Assembly: GCF_011043625.1 (NCBI RefSeq)
Contig: NZ_JAAKGT010000014.1
Span: 28,172 to 92,171, forward strand
Length of the DNA: 64,000 nt
Source: Caulobacter sp. 602-2
GTDB taxonomy: Bacteria > Pseudomonadota > Alphaproteobacteria > Caulobacterales > Caulobacteraceae
Direction: 5' to 3'
In this document: positions 36,182-44,732 of the stretch, in pieces
Layout: every line of letters begins with the position of its first letter
Position numbering within the stretch: position 1 is the stretch's first letter
Made by a program: the position numbers and the translations under genes
Notes under the pieces: model-generated
What the model saw: only the letters and a program-made list of their open reading frames with translations
What the model was told of the DNA's origin: nothing
Database searches by the model: none

Positions 36182-37573
36182 ATGACCGCCACGCGCACCG
36201 AGACCGACACCTTCGGCCCCATCGAAGTCGCCGCCGACCGCTATTGGGGCGCGCAAGCCCAGCGCAGCCTCGGCAACTTCAAGATCGGCTGGGAAAAGCA
36301 GCCGCTGCCGGTCGTCCGGGCCCTGGGCATCGTCAAGCGCGCCGCCGCCGAGACCAACCACAAGCTCGGCAAGCTGGACGCAGGCCTGAAGGACGCCATC
36401 GTCCAGGCCGCCAACGAGGTGATCGAAGGCAAGCTGAACGACCACTTCCCGCTGGTCGTCTGGCAGACCGGTTCGGGCACCCAGTCGAACATGAACGCCA
36501 ACGAGGTGATCTCGAACCGCGCGATCGAGATCCTGGGCGGCGAGATGGGCACCAAGAAGCCCGTCCACCCGAACGACCACGTCAACATGAGCCAGTCGTC
36601 GAACGACACCTATCCGACGGCGATGCACGTGGCCTGCGCCGAGCAGATCGTCTCGGATCTGCTGCCGGCCCTGAAGCACCTGCACGCCTCGCTCAAGGCC
36701 AAGTCCGACGCCTGGGCCGACATCATCAAGATCGGCCGCACCCACACCCAGGACGCCACCCCGCTGACCCTGGGCCAGGAGTTCGGCGGCTACGCCCAGC
36801 AGGTCGAGAACGGCATCGAGCGCATCGAGAGCACCCTGCCCAAGCTGATGCAGCTGGCCCAGGGCGGCACCGCCGTCGGCACCGGCCTGAACGCTCCGAT
36901 CGGCTTCGCCGAAGGCGTGGCCGAAGCCATCGCCGCCATCACCGGCCTGCCCTTCACCACGGCGCCGAACAAGTTCGAGGCCCTGGCCGCCCACGACGCC
37001 ATGGTGTTCAGCCACGGCGCGATCAACACGGTCGCCGCCTCGCTGTTCAAGATCGCCAACGACATCCGCTTCCTGGGCTCGGGCCCGCGCGCGGGCCTGG
37101 GCGAACTGGCCCTGCCGGAAAACGAGCCGGGTTCGTCGATCATGCCGGGCAAGGTCAACCCGACCCAGTGCGAAGCGCTGACCCAGGTCTGCGTGCAGGT
37201 GTTCGGCAACCACGCCGCCCTGACCTTCGCCGGATCGCAAGGCCACTTCGAGCTGAACGTCTTCAACCCGGTGATGGCCTACAACTTCCTGCAGTCGGTG
37301 CGCCTGCTGGCCGACGCGGCGATCAGCTTCACCGACAACTGCGTGGTCGGCATCGAGCCGCGCATCGACAACATCCAGAAGGGCGTCGAGAACTCGCTGA
37401 TGCTGGTCACGGCGCTGAACGGCCGCCTGGGCTACGACATCTGCGCCAAGATCGCCAAGACCGCCCACAAGAACGGCACCACCCTGCGCGAAGAAGCCGT
37501 CGGCGGCGGCTATCTGACGAACGAAGAGTTCGACCAGTACGTCCGCCCGGAAAAGATGGTCTCGCCGGGCTGA
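36182..37573 (+). CDS. fumC: fumarate hydratase class II
   Basis: 463 residues, the normal length. Signature GSSIMPGKVNPTQCE at about residue 318, with TGSGTQSNMNANEV and NDHVNMSQSSNDTYPTAMH forming the multi-chain active site. It converts fumarate to malate in the TCA cycle without an iron-sulfur cluster. GGGAGACCCGC precedes the ATG. A perfect intrinsic terminator ends the transcript 28 bases after the stop. Confidence 0.97.
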   Translation: MTATRTETDTFGPIEVAADRYWGAQAQRSLGNFKIGWEKQPLPVVRALGIVKRAAAETNHKLGKLDAGLKDAIVQAANEVIEGKLNDHFPLVVWQTGSGTQSNMNANEVISNRAIEILGGEMGTKKPVHPNDHVNMSQSSNDTYPTAMHVACAEQIVSDLLPALKHLHASLKAKSDAWADIIKIGRTHTQDATPLTLGQEFGGYAQQVENGIERIESTLPKLMQLAQGGTAVGTGLNAPIGFAEGVAEAIAAITGLPFTTAPNKFEALAAHDAMVFSHGAINTVAASLFKIANDIRFLGSGPRAGLGELALPENEPGSSIMPGKVNPTQCEALTQVCVQVFGNHAALTFAGSQGHFELNVFNPVMAYNFLQSVRLLADAAISFTDNCVVGIEPRIDNIQKGVENSLMLVTALNGRLGYDICAKIAKTAHKNGTTLREEAVGGGYLTNEEFDQYVRPEKMVSPG

Positions 37574-37600
37574 GGTCCGTCGCTATCGCGATGACGATGG

Positions 37601-37627
37601 AGGGGTCGCTTCGGCGGCCCCTTTTTC
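37601..37627 (+). terminator. fumC intrinsic terminator
   Basis: AGGGGTCGC-TTCG-GCGGCCCCT is a 9-bp stem with a UUCG tetraloop and one G-U pair, followed by TTTTC. Only 18 bases separate it from the ccdA start. Confidence 0.93.
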
Positions 37628-37644
37628 ATGTTAGGCTTCCTGCC

Positions 37645-37899
37645 ATGGGCAAGCCCGAACTCGATATCGCGGCCGAACGGGGCATCGATCCGGAACTGCT
37701 GGCGCAGGCCCAGCGGCTGGGGATTTCCGTCGACGGCATGAGCGAGACGCAGCTGCGGCTGCATCTCCAGAAGGTCGATCCGGCCGGCGCGGAGGAACGC
37801 GCGCGGCGCTGGGCGGAAGAGAACGCCGAGGCGATCAAGGCGCACAACGCCTTTGTCGAAGAGCATGGGCCTTTCGGCGCGGAGTGGCGTCGCTGGTGA
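37645..37899 (+). CDS. ccdA: CcdA-family antitoxin
   Basis: 84 residues. The C-terminal RWAEENAEAIKAHNAFVEEHGPFGAEWRRW matches the toxin-binding tail of CcdA proteins in layout (residues about 54-84). The N-terminal part is longer than an F-plasmid CcdA ribbon-helix-helix and reads LGISVDGMSETQLRLHL. It would neutralise the CcdB encoded next and repress the operon. The start lies directly after the fumC terminator, leaving little room for a separate promoter. GTGA overlap with ccdB. Confidence 0.83.
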   Translation: MGKPELDIAAERGIDPELLAQAQRLGISVDGMSETQLRLHLQKVDPAGAEERARRWAEENAEAIKAHNAFVEEHGPFGAEWRRW

Positions 37900-38210
37900 T
37901 CCGGCAGTTCGACGTCTTCGCCAATCCTGGGGCGTCGACGCGTTCGAGCGTTCCCTACATCGTAGTCCTGCAATCACACATGTACGACGCGCTCGACACT
38001 ATCGTCGTCGCGCCGCTGATGCGCATGCCCCAGGCCTTCGAGCCGACCAAGGTCTGGGTGGAGGTCGAAATCGACAGCGAGCGTTTGGTCTTGGACGTGG
38101 CCCTGATGGCCAATCTCGAACGCAAGGCGCTCAATCGCCGCATCACCTCCCTCGCCGCCCACGAGGACGCCATCCGCCGGGCGTTGGACCGGCTGTTCAC
38201 TGGCTTCTAG
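37896..38210 (+). CDS. ccdB: CcdB-family gyrase-inhibitor toxin
   Basis: 104 residues, the family size. The N terminus IRQFDVFANPGASTRSSVPYIVVLQSH and the C terminus AIRRALDRLFTGF correspond to CcdB, whose last residues contact GyrA. Start GTG 37896 overlaps the antitoxin stop. The stop shares the palindrome CTAG with the stop of the convergent yccF-like gene. Gyrase poisoning is the family function; whether this copy is active is unknown. Confidence 0.83.
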   Translation: MIRQFDVFANPGASTRSSVPYIVVLQSHMYDALDTIVVAPLMRMPQAFEPTKVWVEVEIDSERLVLDVALMANLERKALNRRITSLAAHEDAIRRALDRLFTGF

Positions 38211-38605
38211 CGGCGCACGACCGTGCGGCCGATCGGGGCCAGGGCGATGTAGGCCAGCTGCAGGTCCTTGATGGCGAACGGGATGCCGATGATGCTGATG
38301 GCCTCGGCCACGGCGATCAGCAGGTGGCTGAGCGCGATGTACCAGCCGCCCAGCACGAACCAGATCAGGTTCAGCAGGAAGCCCAGCGGGCCCGTGCCGA
38401 TGTCGCTTCGGCCGGTGACGATCTCGCGGCTGACGATCTCCTTGCCGAACGGCCAGAAGGCGAAGCCCGCGATGCGCCAGGCCGCCCCGGCATAGGGCAG
38501 GCCGACGATGGTGATCGCCAGCAGCAGGCCGCCCAGCAGCCACAGGAGGCCCGACAGCCAGCCGCCGAGGAAGAACCAGAGCAGGTTGAGGATGAAGCGG
38601 ATCAT
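38207..38605 (-). CDS. YccF-family inner-membrane protein
   Basis: 132 residues with two YccF-type repeats: LLWFFLGGWLSGLLWLLGGLL with TIVGLPYAGAAWRIAGFAFWPFG, and LIWFVLGGWYIALSHLLIAVAE with SIIGIPFAIKDLQLA. Function of the family is unknown. ATG 38605 is chosen from the conserved start MIRFILNLLW. Confidence 0.88.
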   Translation of the reverse strand: MIRFILNLLWFFLGGWLSGLLWLLGGLLLAITIVGLPYAGAAWRIAGFAFWPFGKEIVSREIVTGRSDIGTGPLGFLLNLIWFVLGGWYIALSHLLIAVAEAISIIGIPFAIKDLQLAYIALAPIGRTVVRR

Positions 38606-38684
38606 CGCGGTCCTTTCGTCTCGACCAAGACTTGGGATCTGGCCGGCCTGTTGTCGAGCTTGGCGGCGCGACCTTACGGCGAAT

Positions 38685-39209
38685 TCACCGCAGCAGTTGC
38701 CAGCGCTTGGCCCAGCGGCCCTTGCCGAAACGCGAGAGCGCCAGGAGATAGAGGCCGGCATAGACGACGACGCCCAGGCCGATCAGGGCCCAGGCCCACG
38801 GCCCGGGCGCATGCCAGGTCGGAGCCGTGGTCAGCCAGTCGTGCGGCGGCGAGGTCAGCTCCAGCCACAGGCCGCCGACCCAGGCGATGGAGAACAGGGC
38901 CACGGCCGGATAGCGCAGCAGCGGGCTCTTCTGCACCAGCAGCAGGAACTGGACGAAGACCGCCAGGGCGGCGGCGGATAGGCCGGCCAGCCAAGGCTGC
39001 CAGGTTCCCGGCGCCAGGCGCGCCGCGCCGAGGCCCGCCAGCAACGGCGCCCATAGCAGCGGCCCGAAAAAGAGAAGAATGAGGGCCAGCCCGACCAGCA
39101 CCCCCACCCCTCCGCCGATCACCTTGCCGGCCGCCTCGCCGGCGGCATGCGCGCCGTGATGGCGGTCGACGCCGTGAGGATCGCCGGACGGGTTGTAGCC
39201 CTTCGCCAT
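38685..39209 (-). CDS. membrane protein of unknown function
   Basis: 174 residues. A His-rich hydrophilic start (PHGVDRHHGAHAAGEAAG) is followed by four to five hydrophobic segments and a basic end. The ATG overlaps the stop of the polyprenyl synthase (TGATG), so it is translationally coupled to it. No family recognised. Confidence 0.72.
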   Translation of the reverse strand: MAKGYNPSGDPHGVDRHHGAHAAGEAAGKVIGGGVGVLVGLALILLFFGPLLWAPLLAGLGAARLAPGTWQPWLAGLSAAALAVFVQFLLLVQKSPLLRYPAVALFSIAWVGGLWLELTSPPHDWLTTAPTWHAPGPWAWALIGLGVVVYAGLYLLALSRFGKGRWAKRWQLLR

Positions 39210-40225
39210 CAGGCCCGGCGGCTGACCGCGAAGTCGGCGAGGCTTTCGAGGCTTTCGCGCCAGTCATTGGCCGGGAAGACCGCCAGGGCCGCCTTGGCCT
39301 TGTCGGCGTACTCGGCGGCCAGATCCAGCGTGGCGTCCAGGGCGCCGGTGCCGATGATCAGCTCGCGGGCGCGGCGGAAGTCGGCCTCGGTCTGCTCGCG
39401 GCGACCGATGGCGCGCTCCCAGAACTCGGCCTCGCGCGGGCCCGAGCGGGCGATCGCCAGCAGCAGCGGCAAGGTGGCCTTGCCTTCGCGGAAGTCGTCG
39501 CCGGCGTTCTTGCCAAGCGTCTCGGTGGCGCCGCCGTAGTCGAGGGCGTCGTCGGCCAGCTGGAAGGCCAGCCCCAGGCTCATGCCGTAGTCGCGCAGGG
39601 CCTTGGACTTTTCGGCGTCGACGCCGGCCGAAACCGCGCCCGCCTCGGCGGCGGCGGCGAACAGTTCGGCGGTCTTGGCCGCGATGATCTCGAGATAGAC
39701 CGCCTGCGACAGGTTGAGGTCGTGGCTGCGCATCAGCTGCAGCACCTCGCCCTCGGCGATGACGCGGCTGGCCTGGGCCAGGATCTGCAGGGCGCGCATC
39801 GAGTCGGTCTCGACCATCAGCTCGAAGGCGCGGGCGAACAGGAAGTCGCCGACCAGCACGCTTTGGGCCGCGCCCCAGATCAGGTGCGCAGCGACCTTGC
39901 CACGACGCAGCTGGCTGCCGTCGACCACGTCGTCATGCAGCAGGGTCGCGGTGTGGATGAACTCGACGGCGGCGGCCAGCTTCAGGCAGTGATCGTTGTC
40001 CGAACCGGCCAGGCGCGCGGCGGCCACGGTCAGCAGCGGGCGCAGGCGCTTGCCGCCGGCGGCGATCAGATGCTCGGCCAGGGCCGGGATCACCGGGACG
40101 TCGCTTTGCATGCGATCGGTGATCAGGCGGTCCACGCCGCCCATGTCGGCGGCGGCCAGGCGCACGAGACGATCCACCGATCCCGGCTGACGGGCGAGGG
40201 TCGCTGCAGCTGCGTCCAAGACCAT
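39209..40225 (-). CDS. ispB: long-chain polyprenyl diphosphate synthase (octaprenyl/decaprenyl type)
   Basis: 338 residues. GGKRLRPLL, first Asp-rich motif LLHDDVVDGSQLRRG, and second Asp motif LADDALDYGG are present with normal spacing. The small Ala/Thr residues before the first motif (EFIHTATLLHDD) are typical of long-chain enzymes making the ubiquinone side chain. ATG 40225 follows TGAGGAGTAC; ATG 40258 is a possible longer start. Caulobacterales use Q-10, so decaprenyl is likely, but chain length cannot be read directly. Confidence 0.88.
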   Translation of the reverse strand: MVLDAAAATLARQPGSVDRLVRLAAADMGGVDRLITDRMQSDVPVIPALAEHLIAAGGKRLRPLLTVAAARLAGSDNDHCLKLAAAVEFIHTATLLHDDVVDGSQLRRGKVAAHLIWGAAQSVLVGDFLFARAFELMVETDSMRALQILAQASRVIAEGEVLQLMRSHDLNLSQAVYLEIIAAKTAELFAAAAEAGAVSAGVDAEKSKALRDYGMSLGLAFQLADDALDYGGATETLGKNAGDDFREGKATLPLLLAIARSGPREAEFWERAIGRREQTEADFRRARELIIGTGALDATLDLAAEYADKAKAALAVFPANDWRESLESLADFAVSRRA

Positions 40226-40323
40226 GTACTCCTCAGGCGACGCCGCTCGTAGCGCCATGGGCGTTGCGAGCGACAATGGTGGCGGGATAGGTCAGGGTCA
40301 AGGCGAGCACAAGGCCCGAAACG

Positions 40324-41079
40324 TTGTCCGACCCCACCTCAGTTCCCTCCGTCACCGAAGACCGCGTGCTCGACGGGCGCGTGAAGCTTCGCCAATCGGC
40401 CGCCGGATACCGGGCCGGGCTCGATGCGGCGCTGCTGGCGGCCGCCTGCGACGCGCGCGACGGCGATCGCGTGATCGAGGCCGGATGCGGCGTCGGCGCG
40501 GCCCTGCTGGCCGCCGCGACCCGTCGTCCCGGCGCGCGATTCGTCGGGCTTGAGCGCGATTCCGCCGCCGCGGCCCTGGCCCGCGAGAACGCCGCGCTGA
40601 ACGGCCTGGCCGATCGGGTGGACATCGTCGAGGGCGACGTGGCCGCCGGTTTCCGCGCGCTGTCGCTGCCGGTGTTCGATGCGATGATGAGCAATCCTCC
40701 GTTCTTCGACGACCCCAGGACCCTGCGCGCGCCGGCGCCCGAGAAGACCGGCGCCTGGATGGCCGACGCGGGCCTCTCCGCCTGGACCGCCTTTGCGCTG
40801 AAGGCCGTGCGCGAGGGCGGAAGCATCACCCTGATCCACCGCGCCGACCGCCTGGCCGACATCCTGGCCCTGCTGGCCCCCAAGGCCGGCTCGTTCCGCA
40901 TCCGCCCGATCCAGCCCTTCGCCGACGCGCCGGCCAAGCGCGTGCTGGTGCGGGCGATCAAGACCGGCAAGGCGCCGCTGGTGCTGCTGCCGCCGCTGGT
41001 GCTGCACGACCGGGACGGCGGGAAACATTCGCTGGAGGCCGAGGCGATCCTGCGGGGGCAAGCGGCGCTGGAGTGGTGA
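40324..41079 (+). CDS. SAM-dependent methyltransferase, TrmN6-like
   Basis: 251 residues from TTG 40324. SAM motif VIEAGCGVGAALLAA, acidic FVGLERD, and catalytic MMSNPPFFDDP of N6-adenine methyltransferases. The opening VLDGRVKLRQSAAGYRAGLDAALLAAA resembles tRNA1(Val) m6A37 methyltransferases and the YfiC/SmtA group. It is divergent from the polyprenyl synthase gene. Confidence 0.85.
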   Translation: MSDPTSVPSVTEDRVLDGRVKLRQSAAGYRAGLDAALLAAACDARDGDRVIEAGCGVGAALLAAATRRPGARFVGLERDSAAAALARENAALNGLADRVDIVEGDVAAGFRALSLPVFDAMMSNPPFFDDPRTLRAPAPEKTGAWMADAGLSAWTAFALKAVREGGSITLIHRADRLADILALLAPKAGSFRIRPIQPFADAPAKRVLVRAIKTGKAPLVLLPPLVLHDRDGGKHSLEAEAILRGQAALEW

Positions 41080-41318
41080 GGCGTTTTTCAAAGGCGATCG
41101 ATGCGGGCTTGGGGGATGCGCCCCCCTCCCGCCCTCCGTCCAAGATGCTCCCCCTGAAGGGGGAGCTGTCGCGGAGCGACTGAGGGGGAAGGGACTTCCC
41201 ACGTCGTGGCCCGGCTCAGGCTCATCAGGAACTTCCCCTCCGGCCCTTCGGGCTGCCTCCCCCTTCAGGGGGAGGATTTGAGGAGAGGATCTCTCCTTAT
41301 GGGAGAGGGATCCTGGAA
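41080..41318. repeat. intergenic region with two dispersed palindromic repeats
   Basis: No gene seen. One repeat unit is at 41143-41190 (AGATGCTCCCCCTGAAGGGG core, then TCGCGGAGCGA) and a second, inverted unit at 41235-41277 (GCCCTTCGGGC, then CTCCCCCTTCAGGGGGAGG). A further imperfect hairpin, GGATCTCTCC with GGGAGAGGGATCC, lies at 41288-41313. All lie between the methyltransferase and flagellin genes. Confidence 0.65.
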
Positions 41319-41354
41319 TGGCGCTTTTTACGCGTCTCCTAACGTTCTGCTAAC
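41319..41354 (+). promoter_or_regulatory. candidate sigma-54 promoter and CtrA-like site upstream of flagellin
   Basis: TGGCGC-N6-ACGC places GG (41320-41321) and GC (41332-41333) ten bases apart, the sigma-54 spacing, though the -12 box departs from TTGC. Directly after it, CTAA-N7-CTAA (41339-41353) differs from the CtrA consensus TTAA-N7-TTAA at the first base of each half. Both are weak matches. Confidence 0.3.
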
Positions 41355-41429
41355 GCAACGCGTGCATAGCTGCGCTTCGGACGCAAAACGCGCCCTTGGC
41401 CAGAAGGCCGCACCGGGAACAACGGGTCG

Positions 41430-42260
41430 ATGCCGCAGAACAGCATCAACACGAACGTCGGGGCGATGATCGCCCTGCAGTCGCTGAACACGATCAATCG
41501 TGACCTGGCGACGACGCTGCGCCGTATCGCGACCGGCCTGAAGATCTCATCCCCCAAGGACAACCCCGCCGTCTGGGCCACCGCCAAGATGCAGTCGGCC
41601 GAGGCCAAGTCGCTGGACGCCGTGCGCGCCTCGCTGCAGCGCGGCCAGTCGACGGTGGACGTGGCCCTGGCGGCCGGCGACACGGTCACCGACCTGCTCG
41701 ACCAGATGAAGCAGAAGATGCTGGCCGCGTCGGATCCCAGCCTGACCACCGCCAGCCGCAAGCTCTTGAACGACGACTACGTCTCGCTGCGCAAGCAGAT
41801 CGACCGCGCGGTCGAGAACGCCAGCTTCAACGGCGTGAACCTGATCTCGGCCGGGACCAACGGCAACATCCGCGCCCTGGCCAACGCCAAGGCCGACCAG
41901 ACCATCGATGTCGACCACGTGGACCTGTCGACCGGCGGCGCGGCCCTGGCCGGCATGCGCGCCGACCTGCTGACGGCCCCCTCCTCGACCGACATCAAGG
42001 CCATGGACACGGCCATGCAGAACGTCACCTCGGCCCTGTCGCGGCTGGGCACCCAGGCCAACGGCCTCGACACCCACCTGACCTTCATCGACAAGCTGCA
42101 GGACACCCTGGAGGCCTCGGTCGGCCGCCTGATCGACGCCGACATGGCCCAGGAGGCGACCCGGCTGCAGGCCCTGCAGATCAAGCAGCAGCTGGCCATC
42201 AAGTCGCTGTCGATCGCCAACGCCGCGCCGAGCTATATACTCAAGCTGTTCGGGGGCTGA
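41430..42260 (+). CDS. divergent flagellin-family protein
   Basis: 276 residues. The N-terminal D0/D1 helix NSINTNVGAMIALQSLNTINRDLATTLRRIATGLKI-type segment and the C-terminal D0 helix (LQALQIKQQLAIKSLSIANAAPSYILKLFGG region) mark it as flagellin, with a short central domain as in Caulobacter 25-29 kDa flagellins. It departs from usual Caulobacter flagellins in SSPKDNPAVWATAKMQ and in ending KLFGG rather than the usual SLLSLFR-like end. It stands alone, without flaF, flbT or other flagellar genes, so it may be a minor or specialised filament subunit. Confidence 0.85.
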   Translation: MPQNSINTNVGAMIALQSLNTINRDLATTLRRIATGLKISSPKDNPAVWATAKMQSAEAKSLDAVRASLQRGQSTVDVALAAGDTVTDLLDQMKQKMLAASDPSLTTASRKLLNDDYVSLRKQIDRAVENASFNGVNLISAGTNGNIRALANAKADQTIDVDHVDLSTGGAALAGMRADLLTAPSSTDIKAMDTAMQNVTSALSRLGTQANGLDTHLTFIDKLQDTLEASVGRLIDADMAQEATRLQALQIKQQLAIKSLSIANAAPSYILKLFGG

Positions 42261-42286
42261 GCCTTCCGACCTGGCGGGAGGACGGC

Positions 42287-42535
42287 ATGGACCTGGACGA
42301 GCGGGAGCAGATCCATTTCGGCGCGATCAACGCGGCCGAGGACTTCGCTGGAACCTGCGCGCGCTATCACGCGGCCAACCCCTATCCCGGCGCAGCCGCC
42401 CCGCTGGACCTGGCGATCAACGTCCTGATGACCGGCCTTTGGGATCAGGGCTTCAGCCAGACGGAGATCCGCGCGGCCTTCGAGGCGGCCCTGGCCGACA
42501 TGAACCGCTACGCCGCGGGCGAGGAACGGCGATGA
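42287..42535 (+). CDS. small hypothetical protein
   Basis: 82 residues, 26 bases after the flagellin stop with GGGAGGACGGC before the ATG. Soluble and helical (EQIHFGAINAAEDFAGTCARYH, SQTEIRAAFEAALADMNRYAAG). No family recognised. Spacing suggests possible co-transcription with the flagellin. Confidence 0.7.
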   Translation: MDLDEREQIHFGAINAAEDFAGTCARYHAANPYPGAAAPLDLAINVLMTGLWDQGFSQTEIRAAFEAALADMNRYAAGEERR

Positions 42536-42597
42536 CAACGGCCGGGGCGCGGTCATTATCCCACGCGCCCCCTTTTCGATCCGCAGCGTGAGTCGCC

Positions 42598-42996
42598 ATG
42601 GCCCAGCATCTCGCCCTCCTGTCCCTGCTCGTGCGCGACTATGACGAGGCCCTGGCCTTCTATGTCGGCAAGATGGGCTTTGATCTGGTGGAGGACAGCG
42701 AGCTGGGCGCGGGCAAGCGCTGGGTGGTGGTCTCGCCGGGTCCGGGCGGCTCGCGCTTCCTGCTGGCCAAGGCGGCCGACGAGCGCCAGGCCGCGATGAT
42801 CGGCGGCCAGGGCGGCGGCCGGGTCTGGCTGTTCCTGCACACCGACGACTTCGATGGCGACCATGCCCGCCTCAGCGCGGCCGGCGTGAACTTCCTCGAG
42901 GAGCCGCGTCACGAGGCCTATGGCAGCGTGGCCGTGTTCGAGGACCTGTACGGCAACCGCTGGGACCTGCTGCAGCCGCGCGGCGGCAAGGCCTGA
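42598..42996 (+). CDS. VOC-superfamily (glyoxalase/bleomycin-resistance-like) protein
   Basis: 132 residues with the two beta-alpha-beta-beta-beta halves: LLSLLVRDYDEALAFYVGKMGFDLVED and the C-terminal AVFEDLYGNRWDLLQP containing the usual metal-ligand Glu. Substrate unknown. It is four bases from the downstream ThuA-like gene, so the two are probably one unit. Confidence 0.85.
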   Translation: MAQHLALLSLLVRDYDEALAFYVGKMGFDLVEDSELGAGKRWVVVSPGPGGSRFLLAKAADERQAAMIGGQGGGRVWLFLHTDDFDGDHARLSAAGVNFLEEPRHEAYGSVAVFEDLYGNRWDLLQPRGGKA

Positions 42997-43000
42997 GCCC

Positions 43001-44017
43001 ATGCGCGCCCTGCTGGCCCTCGTCGCGATCGTCTGCTCACTGGCGACCGGCGCGGCCGGCGCCGCGGAAGCGCCGATCCGCGTGCTCTATCTCGACCAGT
43101 CGGTCGGCTGGCGCCATCGACCGGTGACCCGGCCCGCCGAGGGCCTCGCGCCGTCGGAGACGGCGATGATCTCCATCGGCAAGGCCAGCAGCGCCTTCGA
43201 GACGCAGGTGACGCAGGACGCCAGCGAGATCACGCCCGAGCGCCTGAAGGACGTGGACGTGCTGGTGTTCTACACCACCGGCGCCCTGCCCATCTCACCA
43301 GAATCCTGGGCGGCCGTGCAGCAGCGGTTCGCGGCCGGCAAGCTGGGGTTCGTGGGCCTGCACAGCGCCGCCGACACCGCCTGGGGCTATGAGGGGCCGG
43401 GCCTCGACTACACGCGCTTCGTGGGCGGCCAGTTCGCCGGCCATCCCTGGACCGAGGACCAGAAGGTTCGGATCAAGGCGATCGACAACCATCCCCTGGC
43501 CGCGCCCTGGGGGCGCAGCGTCGACCTGGTCGAGGAAATCTACCAGTACAAGCGTTTCGACCCGGGCGCCGTGCGGGTGATCCAGAGCCTGGACTACTCG
43601 GGCACGCCGCTGAAGCGGCCCTACGCCGTGCCGGTGAGCTGGGTGCGGAGCATCGGCAACGGCCGCCTGTTCTTCACCAACCTGGGCCACAACGAAGCCA
43701 CCTGGGCCGACCCGCGCTTCGCCGAACAGATCGTGCGGGCGGTGCGGTGGACGGCCTGGAAAGCCCGCGGCGGTGCGACGCCCAACCCGCGCGAGCAGGC
43801 CATCGATCAGCTGCGGGCGCTGCTGGTCTATGCTGGAGAGGCCGACGTCGAGGCGCGGCTGGCGCGGGTGAAGGACGAGGCGTGGCTGCTGGACCTCGCG
43901 CCCCGGATCGCGGCGCTGCGCGAGGTCTATCCGGGCAAGCCGGAGGCGGATCGGGCGAGGTTCGAGGCGGCGTACGGGACGGTGCTGGCGGAGGTCAGGG
44001 CGAAGACCTCGCCCTGA
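43001..44017 (+). CDS. exported ThuA-like domain protein
   Basis: 338 residues with signal MRALLALVAIVCSLATGAAGAAEA. The ThuA/trehalose-utilisation fold follows: VLYLDQSVGWRHRPVT, VDVLVFYTTGA, GFVGLHSAADTAW and GRLFFTNLGHNEATW. This type-1 glutamine-amidotransferase-like domain is common in secreted sugar-related proteins, but its reaction is not established. The C-terminal 80 residues are charged and helical. Confidence 0.85.
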   Translation: MRALLALVAIVCSLATGAAGAAEAPIRVLYLDQSVGWRHRPVTRPAEGLAPSETAMISIGKASSAFETQVTQDASEITPERLKDVDVLVFYTTGALPISPESWAAVQQRFAAGKLGFVGLHSAADTAWGYEGPGLDYTRFVGGQFAGHPWTEDQKVRIKAIDNHPLAAPWGRSVDLVEEIYQYKRFDPGAVRVIQSLDYSGTPLKRPYAVPVSWVRSIGNGRLFFTNLGHNEATWADPRFAEQIVRAVRWTAWKARGGATPNPREQAIDQLRALLVYAGEADVEARLARVKDEAWLLDLAPRIAALREVYPGKPEADRARFEAAYGTVLAEVRAKTSP

Positions 44018-44184
44018 TCCCTCTCCCCCTGCGGGAGAGGGTGGCCTCCCGAAGGGAGGTCGGGTGAGGGGTCGATGGCCCGGTAAGCTGCGTGTAGCGG
44101 ATAGGTTGGGCGGAGCGTCTCAAGTCTGAGAGACCCCTCATCCGACGGCCTTCGGCCGCCACCTTCTCCCGCAGGGGGAGAAGG
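44013..44184. repeat. paired dispersed palindromic repeats (copy 2)
   Basis: Units at 44013-44073 and 44132-44184 repeat, in the same opposed arrangement, the pair at 10204-10373. The first unit differs by about one base over its 60. The region between the units is different here and holds no terminator. It fills the gap between convergent genes. Confidence 0.75.
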
Positions 44185-44186
44185 AT

Positions 44187-44732
44187 CTAGAACTCAGCCA
44201 GCGCCCTTGCATGAGCGGCCACGTCGGCCGGCCAATGCGCCAAGCCGGCCTCGAACCCTTCCTGATCGCCCGCATAGAGCGCCCGCATGGCGGCCTCGAA
44301 GCCCGGGGCGTCGCCGGCGGCGGCGCTGGCGAAGCGGTAGGCGGCGTCGCGGGCGCGGCGCTGGCGGTCGGGGGCCTCGGCCTCGCGACGGGCGGCCTCG
44401 ACCAGCTTGCGCAGGGCCACCGACGCGCCGCCGGGCTGGCTGGCCAGCCAGTCCCAGTGGCGGGGCAGCAGGGTGACCTCGCGGGCCACCACGCCCAGCT
44501 TGGGGCGGCCGCGGCCGCGCGGGGCCTCGGGTTCGGGCTCGGCCGGCGCCAGGCGTGCAGCCAGGTCTTCGGGCGAACCGCGCAGGTCGAAATCCACCTG
44601 CCGGCCGTCGGGATCGAAGATCAGGATCGGAGCGCCAGGACGCTGCCCGACCACCGCCTGGGCGGCCAGGGCGACGGCGAGCTTGTCGCCGGCGGCGAGG
44701 CGCTCGCCGGATTCGAACAGGGCGTAGGTCAT
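44187..44732 (-). CDS. DUF2239-family protein with ribbon-helix-helix-like segment
   Basis: 181 residues. Residues about 1-65 form a small compact domain (ILIFDPDGRQVDFDLRG). An AT-hook-like PRGRGRPKLGVV follows, then VAREVTLLPRHWDWLASQPGGASVALRKLVEAARRE, whose beta-strand, helix, helix pattern resembles a ribbon-helix-helix DNA-binding unit. The C-terminal helix bundle is Ala-rich. It overlaps the upstream GIY-YIG gene by ATGA. DUF2239 has no established role that I know; a DNA-binding autoregulator is an inference. Confidence 0.8.
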   Translation of the reverse strand: MTYALFESGERLAAGDKLAVALAAQAVVGQRPGAPILIFDPDGRQVDFDLRGSPEDLAARLAPAEPEPEAPRGRGRPKLGVVAREVTLLPRHWDWLASQPGGASVALRKLVEAARREAEAPDRQRRARDAAYRFASAAAGDAPGFEAAMRALYAGDQEGFEAGLAHWPADVAAHARALAEF

